From Allocoleopsis franciscana PCC 7113 (GTDB lineage: Bacteria > Cyanobacteriota > Cyanobacteriia > Cyanobacteriales > Coleofasciculaceae): 64,000 bases of DNA. Positions 43,274 to 52,696 of the stretch are shown one piece after another. The first letter of the stretch is position 1. The number at the start of each line of letters is the position of its first letter. The stretch is from contig NC_019738.1 in assembly GCF_000317515.1 (NCBI RefSeq), forward strand, positions 719,501-783,500, given 5' to 3'. A program made the position numbers and the translations under genes. Under the pieces are notes generated by a model that saw nothing but the letters and a program-made list of their open reading frames with translations, ran no database searches and was not told the origin of the DNA.

Positions 43274-44227
43274 ATGCCTACCAATGAGATAAGTACTCAA
43301 GGACACTTCGAGCAAGGTAATACCCTGGCTAGCCAAGGTGATTATCAAGGAGCACTAGAGGAATACAACCAGGCACTGCAACTCGACCCTAATTTTGCTT
43401 ACGCCTACCGTATGCGAAGTTTTATCCGTCACGCCCTAGGAGATTATCAGGAGGCACTAGAGGATTGTAATATGCTTTTTCAACTCAATTGCCCCCTCGG
43501 CGAAGCTGACGCCTACTACAACCGAAGTCTTATCCGTCATGCAGTAGGAGATTATCAGGGGGCACTGGAGGATTGTAATAGGGCATTGCAATTCCTTTGC
43601 CAGTGGCATGACACCCTCCTTGAGAACATCATTCAACCTGTTGCTGATTTCATCGCTGACACCCTCATTCGAGGTCTTATTGCTTTAGGAGAAACTCAGG
43701 AGGTGGTTGAGGACTTGGACGAAAGGTGGCATCGCCCTTGCGATAAACCTAACGCTTATTTCAGACGAGGTGCTATTCGCTCTTGCGCTGGTGACTATCA
43801 GGGAGCACTTGGAGATTTCACTGAGACGATCCGTCTCAAACCCAATGCCAATAATTACTACAACCGAGGTGTTACCCACTATCAGATGGGCAATTATCAG
43901 GAGGCGATCGCAGATTTAACCCAAACATTGCAGCTCAAGCCCAACTTTGTTGCTGCCTACTATAACCGAGGGAACGCTAAGTACGATCTAGGAGACGAGG
44001 CAGGAGCATTTCAGGACTACAATCAAGCACAAGCGATCGCGCCTAATTCTGATATCAATTCCAAGGATGAACATGGTTACTACGGACGTGCTCTTGCCCG
44101 TTCCCGAATGGGAGATAATCTGGGAGCGCTGGAAGATTTAAACAAAGCAGCAACATTGTGCTCTGAGCATAGAAATACAGCTCTCCATCAACGAGTACAG
44201 GAGATGATCAGAACGCTTTCGGATTAG
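43274..44227 (+). CDS. TPR-repeat protein
   Basis: A 317-residue soluble protein of tetratricopeptide repeats of the type 'G(D/N)YQGALEDYNQALQLDP' and 'AYYNRGNAKYDLGDEAGAF'. I count about seven repeats, with one interrupted by a 45-residue insertion ('NIIQPVADFIADTLIRGLI') in the middle. TPRs bind proteins; the partner is unknown. There is no signal peptide. It is monocistronic, 62 bp before the next rightward gene. Some units are nearly identical at DNA level, so copy-number change is possible. Confidence 0.9.
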   Translation: MPTNEISTQGHFEQGNTLASQGDYQGALEEYNQALQLDPNFAYAYRMRSFIRHALGDYQEALEDCNMLFQLNCPLGEADAYYNRSLIRHAVGDYQGALEDCNRALQFLCQWHDTLLENIIQPVADFIADTLIRGLIALGETQEVVEDLDERWHRPCDKPNAYFRRGAIRSCAGDYQGALGDFTETIRLKPNANNYYNRGVTHYQMGNYQEAIADLTQTLQLKPNFVAAYYNRGNAKYDLGDEAGAFQDYNQAQAIAPNSDINSKDEHGYYGRALARSRMGDNLGALEDLNKAATLCSEHRNTALHQRVQEMIRTLSD

Positions 44228-44348
44228 GTGAAATCGCTATCCATGCGTCCATAGCTTGCGACTCAGCAACGGTTTGTAGTGCTGCAAACGGATGAAAAAA
44301 CGCGATTGCACTAAATTCGGATATTGTTCACTAATTCCAGCTACAACC

Positions 44349-45059
44349 ATGTTGTGTGTACCCTTTACAGCTAAACGTGCTTTTTGGGTCGTTTGTCTGT
44401 GTTTCAGTTTCATCCTTTTCCCGCTACCCAGCTACGCCTTAACGGTACAAGACGTACCCAATCCCCAAGAAGAGTATGGCGGTTGGGTAACGGATATGGC
44501 AAATATCCTCAGCCCAAATACGGAAACTAAGCTGAACCAGATGATTACTGGGTTAAACCGTCAAACTGGGGAGGAAATTGTTGTTGTCACTGTACCAGAA
44601 ACGACACCTGCACCAAGTCTGAAAGCCTTTAGCACTAAACTGTTCAACTCCTGGAATCTGGGCAAAAAAGGGATACTCTTTTTGGTGTCTAAAAGCGATC
44701 GCCGTGTAGAAATTACCACCGGCTACGGCATCGAGTCCCTACTCCCCAATGGGCAAGTCAGCGGCATCATCCAAAAAGAAATTATCCCTCAATTCCGACA
44801 GGGGGACTTTGAAGAAGGCATCCTAGCTGGCATTAAGTCAGTAGCGATTAAACTAGGTGGAGATGTTGCTGTTTTACAAGATCTTGCTGTTGATAGTAAT
44901 AATCCAGCCAATTCTAATCAACAGTCCGGTTATGTGGCGTTAGGCATACTGGTGATCGCTGCGTTGGTGTTGCCTTCTTTTTGGTATTTTTCATCCCTTG
45001 GTCGTCGTAGCGATAGTGATATTCCAAGCGAACTTGGTAGTGAAACAGGCGCGGACTAA
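44349..45059 (+). CDS. TPM-domain (YgcG-like) membrane-anchored protein
   Basis: ATG 44349 gives 236 residues starting with a signal peptide ('FWVVCLCFSFILFPLPSYA'). The TPM domain (about 35-170) has 'GGWVTDMANILSPNTETKL', 'EEIVVVTVPETTPAPSLKAF', 'KKGILFLVSKSDRRVEI'. A C-terminal transmembrane helix ('YVALGILVIAALVLPSFWYF') anchors it with the domain outside the cytoplasm. Plant and cyanobacterial relatives (TLP18.3/Psb32) take part in photosystem II repair and show phosphatase activity. The C-terminal tail is very short. The last 25 bp are tandemly duplicated across the stop codon. An upstream ATG at 44292 is possible but poor. Confidence 0.82.
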   Translation: MLCVPFTAKRAFWVVCLCFSFILFPLPSYALTVQDVPNPQEEYGGWVTDMANILSPNTETKLNQMITGLNRQTGEEIVVVTVPETTPAPSLKAFSTKLFNSWNLGKKGILFLVSKSDRRVEITTGYGIESLLPNGQVSGIIQKEIIPQFRQGDFEEGILAGIKSVAIKLGGDVAVLQDLAVDSNNPANSNQQSGYVALGILVIAALVLPSFWYFSSLGRRSDSDIPSELGSETGAD

Positions 45060-45088
45060 TATAAGTGAAACAGGCGCGGACTAATATA
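45039..45088. repeat. 25-bp perfect tandem duplication across a stop codon
   Basis: AGTGAAACAGGCGCGGACTA followed by ATATA is present at 45039-45063 and again at 45064-45088, directly adjoining. The first copy includes the TAA stop of the TPM gene (45057-45059). Both copies are identical, so the event is recent. Confidence 0.95.
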
Positions 45089-45125
45089 GTAGACCACTGA
45101 CAACCCGACCAAGAACCCCTCCCCA

Positions 45126-45148
45126 TCCCTCCCCGCAACGGGGAGGGA
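45126..45148 (+). terminator. GC-rich hairpin after the TPM gene
   Basis: TCCCTCCCCG (45126-45135) and CGGGGAGGGA (45139-45148) pair perfectly over 10 bp with a CAA loop. No long U-run follows. Confidence 0.6.
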
Positions 45149-45315
45149 GCAAGATTTCGGCTTGTGACTAATGTCCTGCTGCTAGGATAATTGCGATCGC
45201 GTAGATAACATAAGAACTTCTACCTCTTGATAGGGGCGATTCGTCTTTCGTCCCTATAAAATCTGGCTCTGTTCCAACCCAGAGCTGCTATATATAAACA
45301 AGACTACCTATCGTA

Positions 45316-46512
45316 ATGCTGCCCCCAGCAACCATGTCAGAACATCTTACTCCTCCAACAACCAAGCCTCGCGTTTCTCATTTCTCCTCTGGCCCTTGTG
45401 CAAAACGCCCTGGTTGGTCTGTTTCTAACCTTCAAAACGCCTGTGTTGGTCGTTCCCATCGTTCTGAAGATGGTAAAGCCAAATTAGCAGAAGTGATTGA
45501 TCGCTCCAAAAAAATCCTCGGCGTTCCTGCCGATTATCGTTTGGGCATCGTTCCGGCTTCTGATACCGGTGCCGTCGAGATGGCATTGTGGTCACTGCTG
45601 GGAGAACGCCCTGTTGATATCCTAGCCTGGGAAAGTTTTGGTCAGGAGTGGGTGAAAGATGTCATAGATGAGCTCAAGTTGCCCGATCTTCGGCTAATCA
45701 AGGCACCCTATGGCAGCTTGCCCGATTTAGACCAAGTTGATTTTAGTCATGATGTGGTGTTCTTGTGGAATGGCACAACTTCAGGCGTTAGAGTTCCCAA
45801 CGGTGATTGGATCAAAGATGACCGTGAGGGATTGACCATCTGTGATGCCACTTCGGCGGTGTTTGCCATGGATGTCCCTTGGAACAAGTTAGATGTGGTG
45901 ACATACTCTTGGCAAAAGGTGTTGGGTGGAGAAGCCCAGCATGGGATCATCGTCCTCTCACCCCGCGCTGTGGAACGACTCGAACGCTATCAACCCGCTT
46001 GGCCGATCCCGAAAATCTTTCGTCTGGCGCAAAAAGGCAAGCTGATTGAAGGCATTTTTAAAGGAGATACCATCAACACCCCCTCCATGTTATGCGTCGA
46101 AGATGCCCTCGATGGGCTGACATGGGCGGAAAGCGTCGGTGGACTGCCTGGGTTAATTCGCCGCAGCGAAGCGAACCTAAATGCGATCGCCCAATGGGTT
46201 GAGCAAAGCACTTGGGCCGATTTTCTCGCCGAAAAATCGGAGACTCGTTCTTGTACCTCCATTTGCTTGAAGATTGTTGATTCTTGGTTTACCAACCTCA
46301 GCCCGGAAGATCAAGCCAAATATACGAAGAAATTGGCGAAACTGCTAGAAAAGCAGGGTGTGGCTTATGATATTGCACCCTATCGCGCTGCCCCACCGGG
46401 ATTGCGGATTTGGGGAGGAGCAACGGTAGAAACCGCAGATATTGAAGCCTTACTTCCCTGGTTAGATTGGGCTTATGCGACGTTGAAAGCTGAGCTTGCT
46501 CCTGTGGCTTAA
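45316..46512 (+). CDS. serC: Phosphoserine aminotransferase
   Basis: A 398-residue fold-type I PLP enzyme of the proteobacterial/archaeal SerC subtype (TIGR01365-like). Near the N-terminus are '[13 protein letters not shown]' and '[13 protein letters not shown]'. The PLP-lysine is in '[18 protein letters not shown]' (Lys in SWQK). '[16 protein letters not shown]' and '[14 protein letters not shown]' bind the cofactor. It transaminates 3-phosphohydroxypyruvate with glutamate in serine synthesis. The start could also be ATG 45334 (MSEHLTPP). It is convergent with pdxH, which makes PLP, the cofactor it needs. Confidence 0.93.
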   Translation: MLPPATMSEHLTPPTTKPRVSHFSSGPCAKRPGWSVSNLQNACVGRSHRSEDGKAKLAEVIDRSKKILGVPADYRLGIVPASDTGAVEMALWSLLGERPVDILAWESFGQEWVKDVIDELKLPDLRLIKAPYGSLPDLDQVDFSHDVVFLWNGTTSGVRVPNGDWIKDDREGLTICDATSAVFAMDVPWNKLDVVTYSWQKVLGGEAQHGIIVLSPRAVERLERYQPAWPIPKIFRLAQKGKLIEGIFKGDTINTPSMLCVEDALDGLTWAESVGGLPGLIRRSEANLNAIAQWVEQSTWADFLAEKSETRSCTSICLKIVDSWFTNLSPEDQAKYTKKLAKLLEKQGVAYDIAPYRAAPPGLRIWGGATVETADIEALLPWLDWAYATLKAELAPVA

Positions 46513-46551
46513 CTGACAAAGCTCGATTAATGCATGTTTTGGATGAAATTC

Positions 46552-46572
46552 TCTCCCCCCTTAGGGGGGAGA
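46552..46572. terminator. Shared hairpin between convergent serC and pdxH
   Basis: TCTCCCCCC (46552-46560) and GGGGGGAGA (46564-46572) pair over 9 bp with a 3-nt loop. The stem is symmetrical enough to act on both strands, and a T-rich stretch (TTTGTTA) follows on the plus strand. Confidence 0.7.
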
Positions 46573-46577
46573 ATTTG

Positions 46578-47216
46578 TTAGGGAGATAGTCGGTTAACCT
46601 CCCAAGACTGCTCATCTTGGCGAGAATACAAGAAGCGATCGTGAAGTCGATTGGGACGCCCCTGCCAAAATTCAAAACTGCGGGGAATCACCCGATAACC
46701 GCCCCAAAAAGATGGAAGAGGCACTTCATGATTCATGAATTTTTGCTTCATCTGTTCAAACTGCATCTCCAAAATTTGGCGTGAGGAAATGATTGAACTT
46801 TGTTGCGAAGACCAAGCTCCAATTTGACTGCCTCTAGGACGAGCTGTAAAATATTTGAGTGAATCAGCCGTAGAGACTTTTGCTGCCGTTCCAATGATTT
46901 GCACTTGACGTTCTAAGGGTAACCAAAGAAAAAGTAGAGAGACTTGGGGATTTTCTTGAATCTGGCGAGATTTTCTACTTTCGTAATTGGTAAAAAAGAT
47001 TAATCCTTCTCGATCAAAGTATTTCAACAGCACAGTCCGTACAGAAGGTTCTGCTTGAGCTGATGCTGTTGCCAAAATCATTGCGTTTGGCTCTAATAAA
47101 TTAGCCGCACACGCTTCTTTAAACCAAATTTCAAACTGCTCGAAGGGGTCTGATTTTAGGTCTTGGCGTCTGAGACCGGCTCGTGTATATTGTTGTCGTA
47201 AATTTTCGATGTCCAT
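46578..47216 (-). CDS. pdxH: Pyridoxine/pyridoxamine 5'-phosphate oxidase
   Basis: A 212-residue FMN enzyme from ATG 47216; the longer frame to 47282 is less likely. Conserved blocks are '[20 protein letters not shown]' (with YESRK following), '[14 protein letters not shown]', '[15 protein letters not shown]' and the C-terminal '[18 protein letters not shown]', which holds the substrate-binding Arg and His. It oxidises PNP or PMP to PLP, the last step of vitamin B6 salvage. It is convergent with serC, separated by a hairpin. Confidence 0.95.
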   Translation of the reverse strand: MDIENLRQQYTRAGLRRQDLKSDPFEQFEIWFKEACAANLLEPNAMILATASAQAEPSVRTVLLKYFDREGLIFFTNYESRKSRQIQENPQVSLLFLWLPLERQVQIIGTAAKVSTADSLKYFTARPRGSQIGAWSSQQSSIISSRQILEMQFEQMKQKFMNHEVPLPSFWGGYRVIPRSFEFWQGRPNRLHDRFLYSRQDEQSWEVNRLSP

Positions 47217-47693
47217 AGCTACTGTGAATTGCGCGGTTATAATCGTCAGTATATTAGTTGTTTTGACAGTCCCACGCTTCAAAAAGCGGGGTTTTTCTGG
47301 CGATTTCTAGAAGGAAATTTGACCGGAGCAGAGACTGTTTCTAAACTAACTCTCTTAATATAAATCCGCTGACTACCCGTCGCGATCGCTCACGTTGCCG
47401 TTACATCCAGCTCTGGGTATCAAAATTTGTAAAAATACCTTGACGATTGAGCCGTCAAAATTTTTTAAATATTGCATAAGTAGCAGCGTAACAAGAGATA
47501 AGTAAACAGCCGCCGAGCAAACCTAAATTTGATGTAGCACTGAAAACGATATCACTTTGTTCGCAAAGCGGCTGGAAAACCAAAGAAGCCTGAAGGGTAC
47601 TGCCTTAACATGGGCAAAATTAGGATGCAGGTGTTCTAAGAGCCTTTGCATCTTTGATAGTTTAGGGTCATGCGTCATTCAACAGGAAGAGAG
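47217..47693. other. Intergenic region with two terminator-like hairpins
   Basis: No protein gene. CCCACGCTT ... AAGCGGGG-TTTTT at 47271-47296 and TTGACG ... CGTCAA-AATTTTTT at 47440-47466 are hairpins followed by T-runs on the plus strand, but no plus-strand gene lies upstream because pdxH reads leftward. They may end antisense or small RNAs, or the second may instead be a promoter region for the gene at 47694. Confidence 0.4.
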
Positions 47694-48056
47694 ATGGACG
47701 ATTTAGAAAATTTTGTTAAACAAGCCTTTGAATCTTTTGTTGAGGAAGTGAACCACGCCTTTGAAGACACTGAAAAAATCCTCCAAGAGGTTGGAGAACA
47801 AGTCCAAATTTTCGCTGATGAAATGATTAGAGAAGGAGAAGCCAAGTTCAATGAATTCAATAAATGGTTAAATGAACAACAAAATCATTCCAACCAACCT
47901 CGTTGGGAACTGCGGCAAAGGCTTTTTACTCTAGTTCAGGGGGATTGGAATCTAGCGGAGCGGTTACTTGATTCAGCAAAAATGAACTATCCCGGACAGA
48001 CAGAAGATTGGTACTGGGAAAAAGTCATTTATGACTTGGAGCGCGATCGCAATTAA
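47694..48056 (+). CDS. Cyanobacterial hypothetical protein
   Basis: ATG 47694 gives 120 residues. The N-terminal half is a long acidic helix ('DDLENFVKQAFESFVEEV' onward, no membrane segment); the C-terminal half has 'RWELRQRLFTLVQGDWNL' and 'AERLLDSAKMNYPGQTEDWY' with conserved-looking Trp residues. I recall this kind of sequence as a conserved cyanobacterial hypothetical only. It stands alone between pdxH and a DUF445 gene. Confidence 0.7.
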   Translation: MDDLENFVKQAFESFVEEVNHAFEDTEKILQEVGEQVQIFADEMIREGEAKFNEFNKWLNEQQNHSNQPRWELRQRLFTLVQGDWNLAERLLDSAKMNYPGQTEDWYWEKVIYDLERDRN

Positions 48057-48166
48057 CAGGATTGTGGAGTGCACTTGTTTCCTGTTTATAGGGTGAGTGT
48101 ACCCAAAATCATATCCACTGATACTTCCTTCTTCTCTTTGTCATTTTATTCCAGCAGGGAATGAGC

Positions 48167-49522
48167 TTAGCGAAGCAGGAGTATACCTGTTTGTACCAAT
48201 CCAACAATCAATCCCAAAATTCCGCCTAAATTAACAATAGCTTGTAATTCACTCTTGACAATTCCTTGAATGGTGAGTTCTAGCTCTTCAGGTGTTGTAG
48301 CCTTAACCCGGTCAACAATCACCTGATCAATTGACAAAATCGGAATAATTTGGGCGACAATTTTTTCTAAATCTTCTTCTAAATAACGCTCTAAGATTAA
48401 CGCCAATTCCTGGCTAATTACGCTCAGCGATGTCGTTACAGCCGCCGAAGTCCTCAGCCGATTGAGAATAAGTACCGCCAGATTATTCCAATCAATGGAT
48501 TCACCTAATCCCTTCAGTACATCAGCACCCCGTTCCTGAACATAGCTGCGAACAGATTCACGGGTCGTTTTACGCAGTTGTCGCACCGTTGAGAGTGGCA
48601 GATTTTGCAGGGAAATATTTTGTAACCAGGCTCGCAAGCGTTCTCGTACGGACAGAGAAATTAAGAGTTCTGCAAGACGTGCATTCGCTGCATCTTTCTC
48701 ATCCAAGCAATAGGTTCGCAGGCGTGTCAAAGAGTTGCGTAGACCCAACAAATTCGCTACAACCCAATAGGTTCCACTCGACTTTTCTCGAAAACCTTCA
48801 TCAATAATCTGAATATTTCGGTCAGTCAAAAAATCAACCAACGCTTGTCGCATGACATCAGGAGGAAGAACAACCTGCAACAGCCAATCAGATAGCTTTC
48901 GTGCCTGTGGTTCACTGAGTTGGAAGTCCAATAAAACTTGATCGAAAATTTGGTTAATTTGGGTTTCCAAAAAATCTTCACGACGAGCAAGTACCTTGAG
49001 CAATCGAGGTAACGATTCACCGAATAAATCGCGCAGAATGCTGGCGAGAATTTTGGCAGTTCTCTGCTCTTTATCAACCTTGACTTGATCCAACGCTAGC
49101 TGCAAGAGCCAGAGAATAGCTCCCTGAACTCGCTCAGTTTGCAGCAGACGCTGTGCCAAGTTTTGCAATTCACCAGGAGTCAGCAGCGATCCCATAATCG
49201 TGTCCGCAATCCGCTTGGCAAGGCGTGCTTGATTGCGGGGAATCAAACCCGGTGTAAAGGGTAGCTGACGCTTCCCAATATAAATAGCTTTGTACGGGCG
49301 GAATAGCATCTTAATCGCTATATCGTTGGTGAAATAGCCAATAATTGCACCCGCCACGGGAGGAGCAATGTAAATCCAAGAAGTAGCTAGATCCAAGGTG
49401 AGAGTCCAGTCAGGCAAAGCGTCAAGAGAGAGAAGGGCGTAGGGACATCTTTTGAGAACACAGCACCTAACACCCAACTCCCATCTTAGCGAGAACGCCA
49501 CAAGGCATGATTCCCTCTTCAC
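48167..49522 (-). CDS. DUF445 family membrane-associated protein
   Basis: The open frame gives 451 residues from GTG 49522, but homologous proteins start close to '[20 protein letters not shown]', so roughly the first 45 residues may be untranslated. After that hydrophobic segment follow '[20 protein letters not shown]' and '[20 protein letters not shown]', the strong DUF445 signature, then a long helical region, and a C-terminal membrane span ('[20 protein letters not shown]'). The long internal helices suggest an envelope-spanning or stalk-like protein. Function is unknown. It may be co-transcribed with menG, 36 bp upstream. Confidence 0.85.
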   Translation of the reverse strand: MKRESCLVAFSLRWELGVRCCVLKRCPYALLSLDALPDWTLTLDLATSWIYIAPPVAGAIIGYFTNDIAIKMLFRPYKAIYIGKRQLPFTPGLIPRNQARLAKRIADTIMGSLLTPGELQNLAQRLLQTERVQGAILWLLQLALDQVKVDKEQRTAKILASILRDLFGESLPRLLKVLARREDFLETQINQIFDQVLLDFQLSEPQARKLSDWLLQVVLPPDVMRQALVDFLTDRNIQIIDEGFREKSSGTYWVVANLLGLRNSLTRLRTYCLDEKDAANARLAELLISLSVRERLRAWLQNISLQNLPLSTVRQLRKTTRESVRSYVQERGADVLKGLGESIDWNNLAVLILNRLRTSAAVTTSLSVISQELALILERYLEEDLEKIVAQIIPILSIDQVIVDRVKATTPEELELTIQGIVKSELQAIVNLGGILGLIVGLVQTGILLLR

Positions 49523-49557
49523 TAGAAATTGGCGGCTGCTAATTACGGAAATTACCC

Positions 49558-50265
49558 CTAGTCCCCATTCCCTTTGCTTACCACTAATACTCCCATCATG
49601 CCGCCTGCGATGGGATAGTGAGTGGCTGTAAAGCCTGCTTTTTGGGCTAAACTCACTTGCTCTGGTCCGGTGGGAAACCGCTCTAAGCTAGGCGCAATGT
49701 AAGCATACTCTTCGGTTAAACCTAATCGTTCAGCGGTAGGCACCACAGCATTTTCCAGATACCACTGCTGAAAGGCACGCATCAACCGATCTTTGGGGCG
49801 ATGAAAGTCTAAGATAGCCGCTTTGGCACCGGGTTTGAGAACGCGATACAATTCGCTCAAACATCGGGGAATATCCGTTACATTTCGCAATCCATATCCC
49901 ATAGTTGCCGCGTCGAAATAATTGTCTGCAAAAGGTAAATCGAGGGCGTTGGCTTCCACCCAATGGATGGGAAGTGGAGGATGCTGGTTTTTAACCCGTT
50001 GATCGGCGATCGCTAACAAACCCGATGAAAAATCGACCCCATAAACCTGACCGGTTGCTCCTACCTGCCGCGCCAAAAGTTGGGCTAAATCACCACTGCC
50101 ACAACATAAATCCAAACAGGTATCCCCTGAATTGGCTGCACTCCACTTGAGTGCCATCCGTTTCCAAACACGGTGCTGCCCTAAACTTAACCCATTGTTC
50201 AGTTGGTCGTAAACGGGTGCAATGCGGTCAAATAAATCCCGAATTTCTGATGCAGATGAGGTCAT
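49558..50265 (-). CDS. menG: Demethylphylloquinone/menaquinone methyltransferase
   Basis: A 235-residue SAM-dependent methyltransferase of the UbiE/MenG type. The SAM loop [14 protein letters not shown] (about 52-65) and the family signature '[17 protein letters not shown]' with '[16 protein letters not shown]' are present. The start has '[20 protein letters not shown]'. In cyanobacteria it adds the last methyl group of phylloquinone, the secondary acceptor in photosystem I. Length is normal. It lies between DUF445 and a response regulator gene, all leftward. Confidence 0.94.
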   Translation of the reverse strand: MTSSASEIRDLFDRIAPVYDQLNNGLSLGQHRVWKRMALKWSAANSGDTCLDLCCGSGDLAQLLARQVGATGQVYGVDFSSGLLAIADQRVKNQHPPLPIHWVEANALDLPFADNYFDAATMGYGLRNVTDIPRCLSELYRVLKPGAKAAILDFHRPKDRLMRAFQQWYLENAVVPTAERLGLTEEYAYIAPSLERFPTGPEQVSLAQKAGFTATHYPIAGGMMGVLVVSKGNGD

Positions 50266-50304
50266 AGAGATAGAGGAGGATGAAAAAGTAGTGTCCCTTC
50301 ATCT

Positions 50305-51297
50305 TCATGCTTCTTGTGCTCTCGGTCGATAAGCACGGGTACTGGTGAGCGCTAACCCAACCTGCTGCGCTGCCAGATGAATGAGTTTGATTTCATCCTC
50401 TTGCAAATGCGTCGTTTTTTGCTTCCATTGAAGCGATAACACCGCCAGCCGTTCACCTCGGTAAATAATGGGGACAAGCAGGTGCATATAGAGACCAACA
50501 TTTCGATAATATTCCGCCTCTGCTGTCAGGGTCGAACTTGGAGTATTGACCCAAAGCTGAAGCTCTTGAGTCTCATGAGGTGTATCTGTCGTATTGCCAA
50601 TTACGGCTTGAGCCAGTGGGTCTTTTTCTAGAGGGCTTTCCAGGATTTCAGATTGGGTGTAAATTCCCTTTACGCTCGTGAGTTGGTTATTTTCCACTAG
50701 CTGCAAAATGCAGGCATCTGCCGAGAAGTTTTCGCCAAACGCTTGAGCGATGGGTTCCAGACAAGAGTTTAAACTATCGGACTCTTGAGCCGCCTGCACA
50801 ATCGTCATCAGTAACGCCATTTGTGCCTGTGAGCGATGCAGTTCTTCTGTCCGCTGCTTTAATAGTTCATAGGATTCAGCGGCGCGTTGTACCACCGATC
50901 TCAATTCATGAGGGTCCCAAGGCTTTGTAATATATTTGTATACCTGTCCCGAATTAATCGCCTCGACCAAATCCTCAACGTCAGTAAAACCCGTCAGGAT
51001 TATCCTCACCGTGTCAGGGAACTGAGGAACCGTTTTACTCAAAAACTCTGTTCCTTTCATTTCCGGCATCCGTTGGTCTGAAATGATGACGGCGACTTCC
51101 CCTGAAGTCGATAACAAGGATAGGGCGTTGACTCCACTATCGGCTCGAAGTACTTCAAAATCGCGTCGGAAGGTACGGTAGAGTAGATCCAGATTATCTG
51201 GTTCATCGTCTACCACTAGCATTTTGGGTTTTTTGGGTCGCTCTAAGCTCATTAACTGACGTTTGATTTGATCAAAATTAGGAATAACATCGTCCAT
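50305..51297 (-). CDS. Response regulator with a GAF output domain
   Basis: A 330-residue protein. The receiver domain (about 22-140) has acidic residues VVDDEPDN, the phospho-acceptor Asp in 'VAVIISDQRMPEMKGTEFL', the Thr in 'ILTGFTD' and the Lys in 'YKYITKPWDPHELR'. A coiled coil (145-165) leads to a GAF-like domain ('ENFSADACILQLVENN', 'RLAVLSLQWKQKTTHL'). There is no DNA-binding or enzymatic domain. It probably takes phosphate from an unlinked kinase and acts by protein contact. It is divergent from raf1. Confidence 0.9.
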   Translation of the reverse strand: MDDVIPNFDQIKRQLMSLERPKKPKMLVVDDEPDNLDLLYRTFRRDFEVLRADSGVNALSLLSTSGEVAVIISDQRMPEMKGTEFLSKTVPQFPDTVRIILTGFTDVEDLVEAINSGQVYKYITKPWDPHELRSVVQRAAESYELLKQRTEELHRSQAQMALLMTIVQAAQESDSLNSCLEPIAQAFGENFSADACILQLVENNQLTSVKGIYTQSEILESPLEKDPLAQAVIGNTTDTPHETQELQLWVNTPSSTLTAEAEYYRNVGLYMHLLVPIIYRGERLAVLSLQWKQKTTHLQEDEIKLIHLAAQQVGLALTSTRAYRPRAQEA

Positions 51298-51529
51298 AAC
51301 AATACGATAAGCTCCTTGCGGCGAATCTAAACTAGCAACCTGACGAGCTGATGTCTAAGGTGATGTTGATATTGGCGTAAAATAAAAAACTTTGGAGAAA
51401 GAAAAAATTTGCCCTCACCTGACTCCTCGCTTGTTCTGTCCGCTTTGCCTGTCAATATTATTAATATCCAGTTCAAGATAAATTAATGTCATCTTTCCCG
51501 TTACACGTCTTGTTAATTTTGCCTAAGTC

Positions 51530-52624
51530 ATGACTGAAATACCACCGGGCACTCCCGAAAGCTACCCTCAACCTGATGCTGAAAGCCTAAATTTTGAAGA
51601 TTTAATCCTATTGCTGCGTCGCAAACAAAGTAACTGGGTGGAGTGGGGAAAGGCTTGTCAGCAGCTACAAAAAGCAGGCTACAGTTCCCAGAAGATATTT
51701 GAAGAAACTGGGTTTGAGCCAATTCAACAAAATCAAGTGATTGTGGCCTCTCAGGTCTACACCACTTTAATCAATGCTGGGGTTTCCGATGCCGTGCGAT
51801 CGCGCTTTGAGCGGACGGGTAGCGATTCGTTGTATGAATTGCGTATTTTAACACAAAATGAACGCGGTGCGGCGGCTGAATTTATTGTTGCCAGAAATCT
51901 GGATTCTGAAGGAGCGCGTGAAGTTGCCAAAGCGGTTAAAGAATTCTCCCGTCGAAGCACTCTACCCGAAGGTTTTTCCAATCATCCCGGTGATGCAGTG
52001 GCTTATGAATATTGGAAACTCGCTCGACAACAAAAGGAGTTACAAGAGCGATCGCGTTTAATTGCACGGGGTTTAATGTTCGCTCATACCCAGGAAGCGC
52101 GGCAACAAATTGAAAAGTTGCTGACTGAACTCGCGGGTGGCGAAAGGCGTCCCGCTCCTCGATTACCGTTCTACCGGATCGAAGCCGACGAACAGCAACC
52201 TCGCCTATTACCCGTCGCCGGTCGGTTCCCCCTGAATTCAGACGACTTGAACAAAGTTTCCCGCCTTCAAAGTACAGGTTCATTCCAACTGGCAAAGGTT
52301 TCTGAGGCACAAACCCTCGTGGCGATACCGGGTTGGCAAGTGATATTGAAGGCACAAGACCCTGTCGGGATTTTGTGTCAAACGAGTCAACTGCCTAATC
52401 AACAGGCTGGTAAATCCGAAGAAGTCATGGTAATTGTTGACCGTGGACAGACGGAATGGGACGGCGACAGTTACTTTATCGTTGACCAATCAGGACAGCT
52501 AGCCATTGAGTGGTTTCAGGACGCTCCAGATGTCAATCTATTAGGACGCATGATCCTCGTACTCCGTCCGAAGAAATTGTTGGATGAAAATCTCAGCCGC
52601 GATGTCTGGCAAATCGATGAATAA
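51530..52624 (+). CDS. raf1: RuBisCO accumulation factor 1
   Basis: A 364-residue assembly chaperone. The helical N-terminal domain ('LNFEDLILLLRRKQSNWVEWG', 'FEETGFEPIQQNQVIVASQV') and the beta-rich C-terminal dimerisation domain ('PRLPFYRIEADEQQPRLLPV', 'WDGDSYFIVDQSGQLAIEWF') match Raf1. It binds folded RbcL subunits after chaperonin release, brackets the antiparallel dimer and promotes assembly of the L8 core before RbcS joins. Full length for the family. It is not next to rbc genes, as in other cyanobacteria. Confidence 0.95.
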   Translation: MTEIPPGTPESYPQPDAESLNFEDLILLLRRKQSNWVEWGKACQQLQKAGYSSQKIFEETGFEPIQQNQVIVASQVYTTLINAGVSDAVRSRFERTGSDSLYELRILTQNERGAAAEFIVARNLDSEGAREVAKAVKEFSRRSTLPEGFSNHPGDAVAYEYWKLARQQKELQERSRLIARGLMFAHTQEARQQIEKLLTELAGGERRPAPRLPFYRIEADEQQPRLLPVAGRFPLNSDDLNKVSRLQSTGSFQLAKVSEAQTLVAIPGWQVILKAQDPVGILCQTSQLPNQQAGKSEEVMVIVDRGQTEWDGDSYFIVDQSGQLAIEWFQDAPDVNLLGRMILVLRPKKLLDENLSRDVWQIDE

Positions 52625-52696
52625 GCGAACAGGGATTCAATTCGGCACGATTTAACTTCTGAAACTCTTGTAGGATGGGCCGAAAAGCCCGTCCTT

